Positions 38,802 through 47,612 of a stretch of DNA of 64,000 bases are shown piece by piece. A model generated the notes under the pieces. That model was not told where the DNA came from and did not search any database. It was given only the letters and a program-made list of their open reading frames with translations. A program made the position numbers and the translations under genes. Source of the DNA: Devosia yakushimensis (GTDB lineage Bacteria; Pseudomonadota; Alphaproteobacteria; Rhizobiales; Devosiaceae); NCBI RefSeq assembly GCF_030159855.1, contig NZ_BSNG01000003.1:231419-295418 (forward strand), given 5' to 3'. The stretch's first letter is position 1. Every line of letters begins with the position of its first letter.

Positions 38802-39437
38802 CTACCCCCGCAGCGCGGCCGCCTCGCGGGCCAGCGCTTCGATACGGCCGAAATCATTGGCCGCCAGGGCATCACCCGGCATGATCCAGCTGCCGCCCAC
38901 GCAGATCACATTGGACAGGCCGAGATAAATCCTGGCCTTGGCCGGATCGATCCCACCCGTCGGGCAGAACGTGATATCGGGAAGCGGAGAAGCAAACGCC
39001 TTGAGCACCGGGGCGCCGCCATTGGCTTCGGCCGGGAAGAACTTGAGGAAGCTATAGCCCCGCTCGGCCGCCGTCATGGCTTCGCTCGGCGTGGCAATGC
39101 CCGGCAGCAACGGAATGCCGATATCGTCGGCGGCGTCCAGAATACGCGGAGAAATCCCCGGCGACACCATGAACCGGCATCCGGCATCCACCGACTGTTT
39201 CATATGGGTAGCGTTGCGCACCGTACCCGAGCCGACAATGGCGCCGGTGACCTTGGCCATTTCTTCCATCACCCTGAGCGCATTGGGCGTACGGAGCGTG
39301 ACTTCCAATATCGGCAACCCGCCCGCCACCAGCGCTTCGGCCAAGGGCCGCGCCTGGGACACGTCGTCAAGGATGATCACCGGCACGACGGGGGCCAGCG
39401 ACAGGATGGAGCGGATGGCGGCTGCGTCTTGCGGCAT
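38802..39437 (-). CDS. eda: KDPG/KHG aldolase
   Basis: A 211-residue class I aldolase. Glu45 and Arg49 (LEVTLRT) and the Schiff-base Lys131 (FLKFFPAEA) match the catalytic set of 2-keto-3-deoxy-6-phosphogluconate aldolase. The GGI and GGSW phosphate-binding turns follow. It splits KDPG to pyruvate and glyceraldehyde-3-phosphate in the Entner-Doudoroff pathway, or 4-hydroxy-2-oxoglutarate. No edd or zwf is nearby. The gene is divergent from nadA, sharing a 123-bp spacer. Confidence 0.93.
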   Translation of the reverse strand: MPQDAAAIRSILSLAPVVPVIILDDVSQARPLAEALVAGGLPILEVTLRTPNALRVMEEMAKVTGAIVGSGTVRNATHMKQSVDAGCRFMVSPGISPRILDAADDIGIPLLPGIATPSEAMTAAERGYSFLKFFPAEANGGAPVLKAFASPLPDITFCPTGGIDPAKARIYLGLSNVICVGGSWIMPGDALAANDFGRIEALAREAAALRG

Positions 39438-39560
39438 GGATCGGCCTCATGTGGAAAACGTTGAGGAACGGTTAGGCGCACAGCAAAATTCCCGCAACCC
39501 CGTTCATTGAAAAGCCGTCAAATAATCCCTAGGTTCCGCCCCAGCCAATGGGAGGCCAGT

Positions 39561-40628
39561 ATGGTTCAGACAATCAATGCCACGACGCCGCTGGACGAAG
39601 CGCGCGCCATCCTGGCCCAGAATTTCGATCTCAAATTTTCCAAGGCCATCGAGCGCGCCACCGAAACGGTGTTCGATCGCGTCAAGGACAAGATTCCCGC
39701 CATCGAATGGCCCTTCTATGCCCCGCTGATTTTCGAGATCAACCGGCTCAAGAAGGAAAAGGACGCGGTCATCCTGGCGCATAATTACCAGACCCCGCAG
39801 ATCTATCATGGCGTCGCCGATATCGTGGGCGACAGCCTGCAGCTGGCCATCGAGGCGACCAAGGTCACCCAATCGGTCATCGTGCAATGCGGCGTCCATT
39901 TCATGGCCGAGACGTCCAAGCTGCTCAATCCGAGCAAGACCGTGCTGATCCCCGATAGCCGCGCCGGCTGTTCGCTCGCCTCCTCGATCACCGTCGAGGA
40001 CGTCATGGCCATGCGCGCCATGTATCCCGGCGTGCCGGTGGTGACCTATGTCAACACTTCGGCGGCGGTGAAAGCGGTGACCGATGTGTGCTGCACCTCC
40101 TCCAACGCGCTCGACATCGTCAACCGCGTCGATGGCGACACCGTCATCATGATCCCCGACCAATATCTGGCCCAGAACACCGCCAAGAAAACGGGCAAAA
40201 AGATCATCACCTGGGCCGGCGCCTGCGAGGTGCACGAGACCTTCACCGCCGACGACATTGCCGAATTGCGCCACGCCTATCCCAGCGCCAAGATCATCGC
40301 CCATCCCGAATGCCCGCCCGAAGTGATCGATGCGGTCGATTTCGCCGGTTCGACCGCCGCCATGATCGATTGGGTCAAGACCGAAAAACCGGCCCGCGTG
40401 GTCATGGTCACCGAATGCTCCATGTCGGACAATGTCGCCAGCGAAACCACCGGCGTCGATTTCCTGCGCGGCTGCAATATCTGCCCGCATATGAAGCGCA
40501 TTAATCTCGAAAACGTCCTCTGGTCGCTCCACACCATGACCGAGGAAGTCACCGTCCCCGCCGACATCATCCCCCCGGCGCGCCTCGCCGTCGAGCGCAT
40601 GATCGAGATGAGCCGCAAGGGCGATTAG
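39561..40628 (+). CDS. nadA: Quinolinate synthase NadA
   Basis: A 355-residue 4Fe-4S enzyme that condenses iminoaspartate with dihydroxyacetone phosphate. Likely cluster cysteines are Cys110 (CGVHFMAE), Cys222 (GACEVHE) and Cys308 (CNICPHM). HNYQTP near residue 74 and DSRAGCSLA are other family blocks. GGGAGG lies six bases before the ATG at 39561, which rules out the longer frame. It opens the NAD branch with nadB, but an opposite-strand gene lies between them and nadC is not present in the window. Confidence 0.95.
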   Translation: MVQTINATTPLDEARAILAQNFDLKFSKAIERATETVFDRVKDKIPAIEWPFYAPLIFEINRLKKEKDAVILAHNYQTPQIYHGVADIVGDSLQLAIEATKVTQSVIVQCGVHFMAETSKLLNPSKTVLIPDSRAGCSLASSITVEDVMAMRAMYPGVPVVTYVNTSAAVKAVTDVCCTSSNALDIVNRVDGDTVIMIPDQYLAQNTAKKTGKKIITWAGACEVHETFTADDIAELRHAYPSAKIIAHPECPPEVIDAVDFAGSTAAMIDWVKTEKPARVVMVTECSMSDNVASETTGVDFLRGCNICPHMKRINLENVLWSLHTMTEEVTVPADIIPPARLAVERMIEMSRKGD

Positions 40629-41068
40629 CGGCCGCGGCCGAAGCGCCGGTGATAGGCAAGATGGGTCTGTGCCGGCTGGAAGATTTTTTCGACCGGCAGA
40701 TGCAGGGAGTTTCGCAGCATGGCGACATTCTCCGGCGAGAGCAGGTCGGTATTGGGAACGATGATCCGGTAGTCGTCCTCGATCAGGATGGAGCCGGCCA
40801 CGAAATCGGTCGACAGCACATTGACCACGGGCAGGTAATTGCTGATCGCCAGCGGACCGCCATGTTCCCGCGGTTGCAGCGCAACAACGTCGAGATGAGG
40901 ATGCAGCAGGCCCGGCGCCGGCTCGAAGCGCGCTCCGCTCAGTGCGCATCTATGACCATAGACAGTCAGCACCAGCCGGTAGAGACCCTCGTAAACCTCC
41001 ATCGGCGCGCCCGCGGCAAAACCGCGCTGCGGAAAGTCACCAAAGCCGCTATTGTCCGCGCCACTCAA
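40625..41068 (-). CDS. HNH-endonuclease-like hypothetical protein
   Basis: A 147-residue protein of uncertain function. HRCALSGARFEP, then LHPHLDVVALQPREHGGPLA and ISNYLPV, echo the order of an HNH fold (Cys-x2-x region, His core, Gly-Gly and Asn-Leu turn). The second zinc Cys is replaced, so activity is doubtful. The start is TTG with GGGGAGCGGGCGA upstream; ATG at 41002 is an alternative. It converges on nadA with a 4-bp overlap and sits between nadA and nadB. It may be a degenerate nuclease kept for another role, or an unrelated fold. Confidence 0.5.
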   Translation of the reverse strand: MSGADNSGFGDFPQRGFAAGAPMEVYEGLYRLVLTVYGHRCALSGARFEPAPGLLHPHLDVVALQPREHGGPLAISNYLPVVNVLSTDFVAGSILIEDDYRIIVPNTDLLSPENVAMLRNSLHLPVEKIFQPAQTHLAYHRRFGRGR

Positions 41069-41148
41069 TCGCCCGCTCCCCCTGGCATACGTATTTGACC
41101 ATAGAGAGAAACGCGGGCAATGAGAACCGGCTGGCCAAGGGGACGTTC

Positions 41149-42735
41149 ATGACCACCTTCGACAATACGCTCAACGCCGATGGCGCGCTCATCGTCGGCG
41201 CCGGTCTCGCGGGCCTCTTCACCGCCCTCAAACTGGCACCACGCCCGGTCACCGTCCTTTCGCCCAAGCCCTTGGGCACCGGGGCCTCCTCGGCCTGGGC
41301 GCAGGGCGGCGTTGCAGCGGCCGTGGGCGAGGGCGATAGCTCCCATGCCCACGCCGTCGATACCGAAATGGCCGGCGCCGGCATTGTCGATCACGGCACT
41401 GCCGAAAGCGTCACCGCCGAAGCCGCCGCCCGCATTGAGGATCTGGCCCGTTGGGGCACACCCTTCGACCGCGACGATTTCGGCAATTTTGCCCTGGGCC
41501 GCGAAGCCGCCCATTCGGCCAATCGCATCGTCAAGGTCGAGGGCGACCGCGCCGGCTGGGCCATCATGCAGGCCATCATCGCCGAAGTGCGCCGCACCCC
41601 CTCGATCCGTGTCGTCGAAGGCATTACCGCCCTCAGCCTCGCCCGCGACAATGGCCGCATTGTCGGCGTCTTCTGCCGCAAGCTGGGCGATCGCTATTCC
41701 GAACCCGTCTTCATCCGCGCCCGCGCCACCATCCTGGCCGCCGGAGGCCTGGGCGGACTCTATGCCGTCACCACCAATCCGCCCGGCGTGCGTGGCCACG
41801 CCATGGGCATGGCGGCCCGGGCCGGCGCGCTGATTGCCGACGCCGAATTCGTGCAATTCCACCCCACCGCCATCGCCACCGGCGCCGATCCGGCTCCCCT
41901 CGCCACCGAGGCTTTACGTGGGGAAGGCGCGATCCTGGTCAATGATCTGGGCGAGCGCTTCATGCCCGCCATCCATCCCGATGCCGAACTGGCCCCGCGC
42001 GACATCGTCGCCCGCGCCAATTTCCGTCAGCTACAGGCCGGCCGCAAAGTCTTCCTCGATACCAGGCAGGTGCTGGGCGAAGCCATCCTCACCCGCTTCC
42101 CCACCGTCGCCAAATATTGCCTCGATGCCGGCATTGACCCGGTCACCGGCATGATCCCGGTCACTCCCGCAGCCCATTTCCACATGGGCGGTGTCAAGGT
42201 CGACGAACGCGGCCGCTCTTCGCTACCGGGCCTCTGGGTCTGTGGCGAAGCCAGTTGCACGGGCCTGCACGGCGCCAATCGCCTCGCCTCCAATTCCCTG
42301 CTCGAAGCCACCGTCTATGGCGCCCGCATCGCCGAGGATATCGGCGGGCTCGAACCGGTGCGCTCGCTCGCCCCGTTCAAGGGCATCGAATGGGATGAAG
42401 CCGAAGGCGAAAAGGCCGAACACGTGCTGCGCAACCTGCCCGCCGTCCAGCAATTGCGCCACATCATGACCGACCTGGTCGGGGTCGAACGCGATGCCGA
42501 GGGCCTCAAACAGGCGCTGCGCGACATCGCGACGCTCGAGGCCAATGCCGAGCACGTCACCCGCGCCTATCTCAATATGACCACCTCGGCCACCATGGTC
42601 GCCGCCGCCGCCCTCAAGCGCACCGAAAGCCGCGGCGGCCATTTCCGCACCGACTATCCGCAGACCAATGAAAGCTGGGAGCACCACACCACGATGACGC
42701 TCGAAGAAGCGCTGGAGATCAGGGCTGGGGCCTAA
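41149..42735 (+). CDS. nadB: L-aspartate oxidase NadB
   Basis: A 528-residue flavoprotein. The FAD loop GAGLAG is at 17-22, then SSAWAQGGVAAA, the active-site FHPTAIA and RGEGAILVNDLGERF, and the second FAD segment GANRLASNSLLEATVYG. It oxidises L-aspartate to iminoaspartate, the substrate of NadA. The ATG at 41149 follows AGGGGACGTTC. The stop overlaps the convergent kinase gene by 4 bp. nadC does not follow, unlike the common nadABC order. Confidence 0.95.
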   Translation: MTTFDNTLNADGALIVGAGLAGLFTALKLAPRPVTVLSPKPLGTGASSAWAQGGVAAAVGEGDSSHAHAVDTEMAGAGIVDHGTAESVTAEAAARIEDLARWGTPFDRDDFGNFALGREAAHSANRIVKVEGDRAGWAIMQAIIAEVRRTPSIRVVEGITALSLARDNGRIVGVFCRKLGDRYSEPVFIRARATILAAGGLGGLYAVTTNPPGVRGHAMGMAARAGALIADAEFVQFHPTAIATGADPAPLATEALRGEGAILVNDLGERFMPAIHPDAELAPRDIVARANFRQLQAGRKVFLDTRQVLGEAILTRFPTVAKYCLDAGIDPVTGMIPVTPAAHFHMGGVKVDERGRSSLPGLWVCGEASCTGLHGANRLASNSLLEATVYGARIAEDIGGLEPVRSLAPFKGIEWDEAEGEKAEHVLRNLPAVQQLRHIMTDLVGVERDAEGLKQALRDIATLEANAEHVTRAYLNMTTSATMVAAAALKRTESRGGHFRTDYPQTNESWEHHTTMTLEEALEIRAGA

Positions 42736-43682
42736 GCCCCCAGCACGGCATCCACCTGGGCCCGCGTCGGCGGCTTGCAGCCCTGCTCGGCGCAATTGAG
42801 CCCCGCCACCACCGCGCCAAAACGCAGCGTCGTCGCCAGCGCCGCGCTACCCAGCGCCGCAAGCCTACCCGGCTCCAAATCCCCCGCCTCATGCAGCCAG
42901 GTCAAAATCCCCGCCATGAGGCTATCGCCCGCCCCCACCGTGTCGCCAAACACCGGCGGCGCATAAATATCGGCGCGGGCTTCCCCCGCCGCCGTAAACG
43001 CCCGCGAACCCTTTTCGCCCAGCGTCACCACCACAAGCTCGCAATTGGGCCGCGCCAGGAGATCGGCAGCGTGCTGCTCGATGCTTTTGGTACTGTCCAG
43101 CGCCGCCAGGTCCTCCTCGGACACCTTGACCAGATGCGCCAGGTCGAGGAACTGGCTCAGCCGCTGCTTATAGCCCTCGAAATCCTCCACCAGTGACGGG
43201 CGCACATTGGGATCGATGGAAATTGTCGCGCCCCTGGCGATGGCGGTCTTGACCACTTCCAGCCAGATCGCGGCATCCTCGGGCAGGATCGGGCAAAACC
43301 CACCGATCTGATAGACCTCGATCTGTTCCGGCAGCGCCGCGATCAGCCCGCCTTGGGTAAAGGCATGATCGGCATTGCGATAGAATTCATACTGCGCCTT
43401 GCGCTGCGCATCGAGCGTCACCACCGCCAAAGTGGTCGGCGCAAACACCCGCTCCTTGAGCAGCGGTTTGACCCCGGCGGCATCCAGCGGCTCGAGCAGA
43501 TAGGAGCCGAACCCATCCTTGGAAATCGGGCACAGAAAGCCCGTTTCATTGCCCAGCTTGGAGAGGGCGATAGCGCAATTATAGGGCGAGCCGCCCTGAT
43601 GCGCCTGCATGACGATGGACCCATCCGCCCCGCGCGGCTCGGACACCAGATCGATCAGGCTTTCCCCACTCACCACGAACAT
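42732..43682 (-). CDS. PfkB family sugar kinase, fructokinase-like
   Basis: A 316-residue ribokinase-fold kinase. The N-terminal glycine box GGSPYNCAIALSKLG and the C-terminal signature GDTVGAGDSLMAG with the catalytic Asp are intact. It phosphorylates a sugar, and sequence features resemble fructokinase-type members, but the substrate is not certain. GGGAGGAAGTGC lies before the ATG at 43682; the longer frame to 43913 is not used. It is convergent with nadB and divergent from the secreted-repeat gene. Confidence 0.85.
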   Translation of the reverse strand: MFVVSGESLIDLVSEPRGADGSIVMQAHQGGSPYNCAIALSKLGNETGFLCPISKDGFGSYLLEPLDAAGVKPLLKERVFAPTTLAVVTLDAQRKAQYEFYRNADHAFTQGGLIAALPEQIEVYQIGGFCPILPEDAAIWLEVVKTAIARGATISIDPNVRPSLVEDFEGYKQRLSQFLDLAHLVKVSEEDLAALDSTKSIEQHAADLLARPNCELVVVTLGEKGSRAFTAAGEARADIYAPPVFGDTVGAGDSLMAGILTWLHEAGDLEPGRLAALGSAALATTLRFGAVVAGLNCAEQGCKPPTRAQVDAVLGA

Positions 43683-43878
43683 GCACTTCCTCCCGAAACG
43701 GACGCCCCGCTGGCGCGGAGCAGCCAATATCATCTTTGCGCGCCCTGTCACCAGTGCGCCGCCACCCCATTCATCCATTGAATAGAAATATTTCCGAACC
43801 CGCGGATTAAATCGTCCCTTGCGGTGTTTATGTCGGTGAGGCTTTCGAGGAAAAGCCCGCAACTCGGAGGAATACCAG

Positions 43879-44271
43879 ATGCAATTCCGTTCTGTCCTGG
43901 CTGGCGCCGCCATGCTGGCCCTGTTCGCTGCCCCCGCCTTTGCCGAAGATTATGTCGGCGGGGCCGTCAAATCCGTCGATATCGGCGGCAAGATGGTGCT
44001 GACCGGCGCCAATGACATGACGCTCTACATCTTCGACAAGGACGCCCCCGGCGTCACCAATTGCTACGAGCAATGCGCCATCAACTGGCCGCCCCTGATG
44101 GCCGACGCTTCTGCCGCTCCGGAAGGCGATTTCACCATTGTCGACCGCACCGACGGCTCCAAGATGTGGGCCTATAAGGGCTGGCCGCTTTATTACTGGA
44201 AAGACGATGCCAAGCCCGGCGACATCACCGGTGACGGCGTTGGCGGCGTCTGGCATCTTGCCGTCGAATAA
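43879..44271 (+). CDS. Secreted-repeat protein (lipoprotein-15/COG4315 type)
   Basis: A 130-residue exported protein with a signal peptide ending AFA at about 22. The mature part has the paired motif of the family (MTLYIFDKDAPGVTNCYEQC, WPPL, then KMWAYKGWPLYYWKDDAKPG). A Cys pair could form a disulfide. The function is unknown; relatives are often next to ECF sigma/anti-sigma genes, as here, where the sigma gene starts 18 bp later. It may be the regulon's main output, but that is inference. Confidence 0.85.
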   Translation: MQFRSVLAGAAMLALFAAPAFAEDYVGGAVKSVDIGGKMVLTGANDMTLYIFDKDAPGVTNCYEQCAINWPPLMADASAAPEGDFTIVDRTDGSKMWAYKGWPLYYWKDDAKPGDITGDGVGGVWHLAVE

Positions 44272-44289
44272 GGCTCGGGACTAGCGCTC

Positions 44290-44796
44290 TTGCAAGATTT
44301 CCTCGACCAGGTCGAAGCCTGCGTGCCAGCTCTGCGGCGTTATGCCCGGGCGCTGACGCGCAATATCGATCTGGCCGATGATCTCGTGCAGGATTGTCTT
44401 GAGCGCGCCATATCCAGGCGCGGCCTGTTTCGCCCCTCTGGCGAGGTCCGCGCCTGGCTTTTCACCATCCTGGTCAATCTCCACCGCAACGGCCTGCGCA
44501 CCACCCGCCGCCAGGGCGCGCTGGTTGCCATGGACGCCGTTTCCGAGCCGGCAATGCCTGCGCCTCAGCCCGGCCATATCGCGCTGGCCGAAATGGCCCG
44601 CGCCATCGAAACCCTGCCGCTCGAACAGAAGGAGGCCATTCTCTTGGTTGCTCTCGAGGGCCTCGCCTATTCCGAGGCCGCCGGCATATTGAACATTCCG
44701 CTCGGCACGCTGATGTCCCGGCTGGGCCGCGCCCGTTCGGCGCTGCGGCTGGCTACGGGAAACCCGGCCGAGCCCCATTTGAGGACCGTCAAATGA
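44290..44796 (+). CDS. ECF-type RNA polymerase sigma factor
   Basis: A 168-residue sigma-70-family factor with region 2 (about 10-75, ALTRNIDLADDLVQDCLERA) for -10 recognition and region 4 (about 105-155, LPLEQKEAILLVALEGLAYS, LMSRLGRAR) for -35 recognition; region 3 is absent. The start is TTG at 44290, with only a weak ribosome site, so translation is probably modest. The anti-sigma start overlaps its stop (ATGA), showing translational coupling. The inducing signal is unknown. Confidence 0.9.
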   Translation: MQDFLDQVEACVPALRRYARALTRNIDLADDLVQDCLERAISRRGLFRPSGEVRAWLFTILVNLHRNGLRTTRRQGALVAMDAVSEPAMPAPQPGHIALAEMARAIETLPLEQKEAILLVALEGLAYSEAAGILNIPLGTLMSRLGRARSALRLATGNPAEPHLRTVK

Positions 44797-45590
44797 GCCA
44801 GATCCCCAGCGATCGGCTGATGGCCTTTGCCGACGGGCAGCTCCCCGAAGCCGAGCGCGCCGACATCGAGGCCCATCTGGCCGCCAATCCCGACAGCGCG
44901 GCCGAAGTCGCCGCCTGGCAGCGCCAGTCCGATGCCCTGCGTACCCTCTTTGCTCCTGCCGGCGCCGAACCCGTGCCCGCGCGCCTGCGCCCGCGCCGCA
45001 TCGCCGCCGAACTGGGCCGTCGTCGCACCCGCTCATTCGGCTGGGCCGCCGCCGCGATCGTGCTTGTCGGCCTCGGCCTCGGCGCCGGCTGGTTCGCCCG
45101 CCCCTTGTTCGATGCCGAGCCGCCCAGCCAATATCTCATCGCCGACGCCATCAACGCCCACACCGTCTTCGTCGCCGAAAACCGCCATGCGGTGGAAGTG
45201 CCCGGCAGCGACAGCGAACATCTCTCCAGCTGGCTCTCCAACCGCCTCGATACCAATCTGGGCATGCCCGATCTTTCCGCCGAAGGCTTCACCCTGGTCG
45301 GCGGGCGTCTGCTCCCCGGCGAACCCAGCCGCGGCGGCCGCGCCGCCCAGCTGATGTATGAAAACGCCGCCAAGCAACGCATCACCGTCTACGTCACCGC
45401 CGCCCTGCCCGACCGCGCCCCTGCCTACCAATTTGCCAGCTATGAAGGCGCTGAAGCGTTCTACTGGGCCAATGCCCGCATCACCTGCACCGTGGTCGGC
45501 ACCCTGCCTGAAGCCGACATGAAAACGGTGTCGCGCGCGGTCTATCAGCAATTGACCGAAGGCGACGTGGCCTGGGTTGATCGGGGCTAG
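44793..45590 (+). CDS. Membrane anti-sigma factor
   Basis: A 265-residue protein. An N-terminal cytosolic zinc-less anti-sigma domain (about 1-75; LMAFADGQLPEAERADIEAH) is followed by one membrane helix at about 83-101 (WAAAAIVLVGLGLGAGWFA) and a periplasmic domain. It binds the sigma factor encoded just before it and releases it on an envelope signal. The 4-bp overlap with the sigma gene supports the pairing. No His/Cys zinc motif is visible in the N-domain. Confidence 0.87.
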   Translation: MSQIPSDRLMAFADGQLPEAERADIEAHLAANPDSAAEVAAWQRQSDALRTLFAPAGAEPVPARLRPRRIAAELGRRRTRSFGWAAAAIVLVGLGLGAGWFARPLFDAEPPSQYLIADAINAHTVFVAENRHAVEVPGSDSEHLSSWLSNRLDTNLGMPDLSAEGFTLVGGRLLPGEPSRGGRAAQLMYENAAKQRITVYVTAALPDRAPAYQFASYEGAEAFYWANARITCTVVGTLPEADMKTVSRAVYQQLTEGDVAWVDRG

Positions 45591-45664
45591 GGCCGGAAGC
45601 CAACTGCGGCATCCATGGTTGATTGAGCGATCCTCATTCACCCCGATCCATCCTCCCCACAATC

Positions 45665-45744
45665 GCCTCCCTCGGGCTCGACCCGAGGGCCATTCTCAAC
45701 CCGGCACAAGCGGCGAATGACCCTCGGGTCAAGCCCGTGGGAGC
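45665..45744. repeat. Long inverted repeat, family D copy 3
   Basis: GCCTCCCTCGGGCTCGACCC and GGGTCAAGCCCGTGGGAG form arms around a 30-bp centre with the same CAACCCGGCACAAGCG as copy 2. Part of the 779-bp non-coding block 45591-46369. Confidence 0.75.
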
Positions 45745-45805
45745 AACGGTGGTGGGAAATAAAGGTGCGAGGAACCACGGATACTTCACCACCCACCGCT
45801 CCAGC

Positions 45806-45850
45806 ACCTCCCCTCGACGGGGGAGGTCGGGAGGGGGTGTCGAGAGCCCC
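45806..45850. repeat. Palindromic repeat, family B
   Basis: CCTCCCCTCGACGGGGGAGG followed by TCGGGAGGGGGTGTCGAGAG. Confidence 0.6.
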
Positions 45851-45866
45851 AATCCACAGGCTCCAT

Positions 45867-45975
45867 CGCCTCCCTCCCCCTTGAGGGGAGGGAATGAGGG
45901 TGGGGGTCGCGCGGCTCCTGCGCAAATGCCCCAACCACCCCCACCCCGGCCCTCCCCTCAAGGGGGAGGGAGGCG
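45867..45975. repeat. Inverted pair of family B-like repeats
   Basis: CGCCTCCCTCCCCCTTGAGG... at left and ...CCTCAAGGGGGAGGGAGGCG at right are reverse complements of about 40 bp, related to the pair at 59070-59218. Confidence 0.8.
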
Positions 45976-46033
45976 AGAGAACCGCAAGCTCCACCCCCAC
46001 AAACTTATCCCCCTCCCCAAAACCTCCCGCATA

Positions 46034-46099
46034 CTCCCCCCATCTTCCGGGATACGGGCGGCGCTGCAGCGACGAGCGTCCGGAAGCCAGCCGGGGGAG
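46034..46099. repeat. Inverted repeat in the pre-lldD gap
   Basis: CTCCCCC (46034-46040) and CTTCCGG (46044-46050) pair with CCGGAAG (46080-46086) and GGGGGAG (46093-46099). It is unlike the other families. Between it and the GntR palindrome at 46317 a smaller pair, ACCCCGAG (46202) / CTCGGGGT (46253), is the only other structure seen. Confidence 0.55.
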
Positions 46100-46316
46100 T
46101 GGGGGTCGCGCTCCGCTCCGGGGCGAGCGGACGAGGCAATCGGGCGGGCGCTACGGGCAAACGCTGAGGCCTGCGATCGCGCCGTCCGAAAAAGTCCCGG
46201 CACCCCGAGGCGACGTCCGTCTCATTCTAACTCCTCACGAGGCGAATGCCGTCTCGGGGTCCGTCCGTCTATTCGAAAACCGCAACAGGCGGCGCTTCCG
46301 CATGCACCGATTGACG

Positions 46317-46330
46317 ACTAACATGTTAGT
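46317..46330. promoter_or_regulatory. Candidate GntR operator before the lldD-like gene
   Basis: ACTAACATGTTAGT is a perfect 14-bp palindrome, 39 bp before the start. Its 12-bp core CTAACATGTTAG recurs exactly at 51266-51277, next to the gntR gene of the same cluster. Confidence 0.7.
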
Positions 46331-46369
46331 TGCTAGGCCAGCGCCCAGACCATTCCCCGGAGCTGCGCC

Positions 46370-47557
46370 ATGCCGTCCCTCGACAAGATTCTCACCATCG
46401 AAGAAATGATGGCCGCGGCAAAGCGCAAAGTGCCCAAGCAATTCTTCGACTATGCCGATAGCGGCGCCTGGACCGAGAGCACCTATCGCGCCAATCAGGA
46501 AGACTTCCAGAAGATCAAGCTGCGCCAGCGTGTGGCGGTCAATATGGAAGGCCGGAGCCTCGCCACCACCATGACCGGCGAAAAAGCGAGCATGCCCGTC
46601 GCCATTGCGCCCACCGGCCTTACCGGCATGCAAAGCGCCGATGGCGAGATCAAGGCCGCCCGCGCCGCCGAGAAATTCGGCGTGCCCTTCACCCTCTCCA
46701 CCATGGCCATCTGCTCCATCGAGGATGTGGCCGAGAACACGACAAAACCCTTCTGGTTCCAGCTCTATGTAATGCGCGATCGCGCCTTTATCGAGCGGCT
46801 GATCGACCGCGCCAAGGCCGCCAAATGCTCGGCTTTGGTGCTCACCATGGACCTGCAGATCCTGGGCCAGCGCCACAAGGACCTGCGCAATGGCATGTCC
46901 GCCCCGCCCAAATTCACCCCCCGCTTTGTCTTTGAAATGGCCCGCAAGCCCGCCTGGGCTTTGGGCATGCTGGGCACCAAGCGCCACAGCTTCCGCAATA
47001 TTGTTGGCCATGTCGAAAATGCCGGCGACCTCTCCAAGCTCTCGGTCTGGACCGCCAATCAGTTCGATCCGGCCCTGAGCTGGAAGGATGTCGCCTGGGT
47101 CAAGGAGCGCTTTGGCGGCCCCGTCATCGTCAAGGGCATCCTCGACGCCGATGACGCCAAGGCCGCCGTCGCCCATGGCGCCGACGCCATAATCGTCTCC
47201 AACCATGGCGGCCGCCAGCTCGATGGCGCCCCCTCCTCAATCCGCGTCCTGCCCGAAATCGTCGATGCCGTCGGCAAATCAACCGATGTCTATCTCGATG
47301 GCGGCATCCGCTCCGGCCAGGACGTGCTCAAGGCCATGGCCCTGGGCGCCAAGGGCACCTTCATCGGCCGCGCCTTCCTCTGGGGCCTCGGCGCTGGTGG
47401 CGAAGCCGGCGTCACCCGCACGCTGCAAATCATCCAGCGCGAACTCGATATCACCATGGCCCTGTGCGGCGAACGCGATATCCACGATGTGGGCCTGCAC
47501 AATATCTATTCCATCGACCTGCCGCCCAGAAATTCTCCGCTCGGCGCCAACGGTTAG
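46370..47557 (+). CDS. FMN-dependent alpha-hydroxy-acid dehydrogenase (L-lactate dehydrogenase-like)
   Basis: A 395-residue TIM-barrel flavoenzyme of the LldD/glycolate oxidase family. FDYADSGAW near the N-terminus, the catalytic His region SNHGGRQLDGAPSS, and the FMN phosphate segment YLDGGIRSGQDVLKAMALGA are clear. It oxidises an L-2-hydroxy acid such as L-lactate to the keto acid, feeding electrons to the respiratory chain or oxygen. GGAG precedes the ATG. A GntR-type palindrome lies upstream. L-lactate from an L-fucose-type pathway is a reasonable substrate, as an inference from the cluster. Confidence 0.87.
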   Translation: MPSLDKILTIEEMMAAAKRKVPKQFFDYADSGAWTESTYRANQEDFQKIKLRQRVAVNMEGRSLATTMTGEKASMPVAIAPTGLTGMQSADGEIKAARAAEKFGVPFTLSTMAICSIEDVAENTTKPFWFQLYVMRDRAFIERLIDRAKAAKCSALVLTMDLQILGQRHKDLRNGMSAPPKFTPRFVFEMARKPAWALGMLGTKRHSFRNIVGHVENAGDLSKLSVWTANQFDPALSWKDVAWVKERFGGPVIVKGILDADDAKAAVAHGADAIIVSNHGGRQLDGAPSSIRVLPEIVDAVGKSTDVYLDGGIRSGQDVLKAMALGAKGTFIGRAFLWGLGAGGEAGVTRTLQIIQRELDITMALCGERDIHDVGLHNIYSIDLPPRNSPLGANG

Positions 47558-47612
47558 GCTCTTGCCTCCACCCCGGCCTTCCCCTCAAATGCCAGAAAAC
47601 AGGAGGATAAAG

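Noticed and set aside
43796..43816. GAAC-N13-CGTC before the secreted-repeat gene as an ECF promoter
   Set aside because: The spacer is about three bases shorter than the usual 16-17 for GGAAC/CGTC-type ECF promoters, and the -35 lacks the first G.
45976..46316. A possible small gene in the GC-rich stretch before the lldD-like gene
   Set aside because: The open frames there have no start with a ribosome site and no domain; only inverted repeats are visible.
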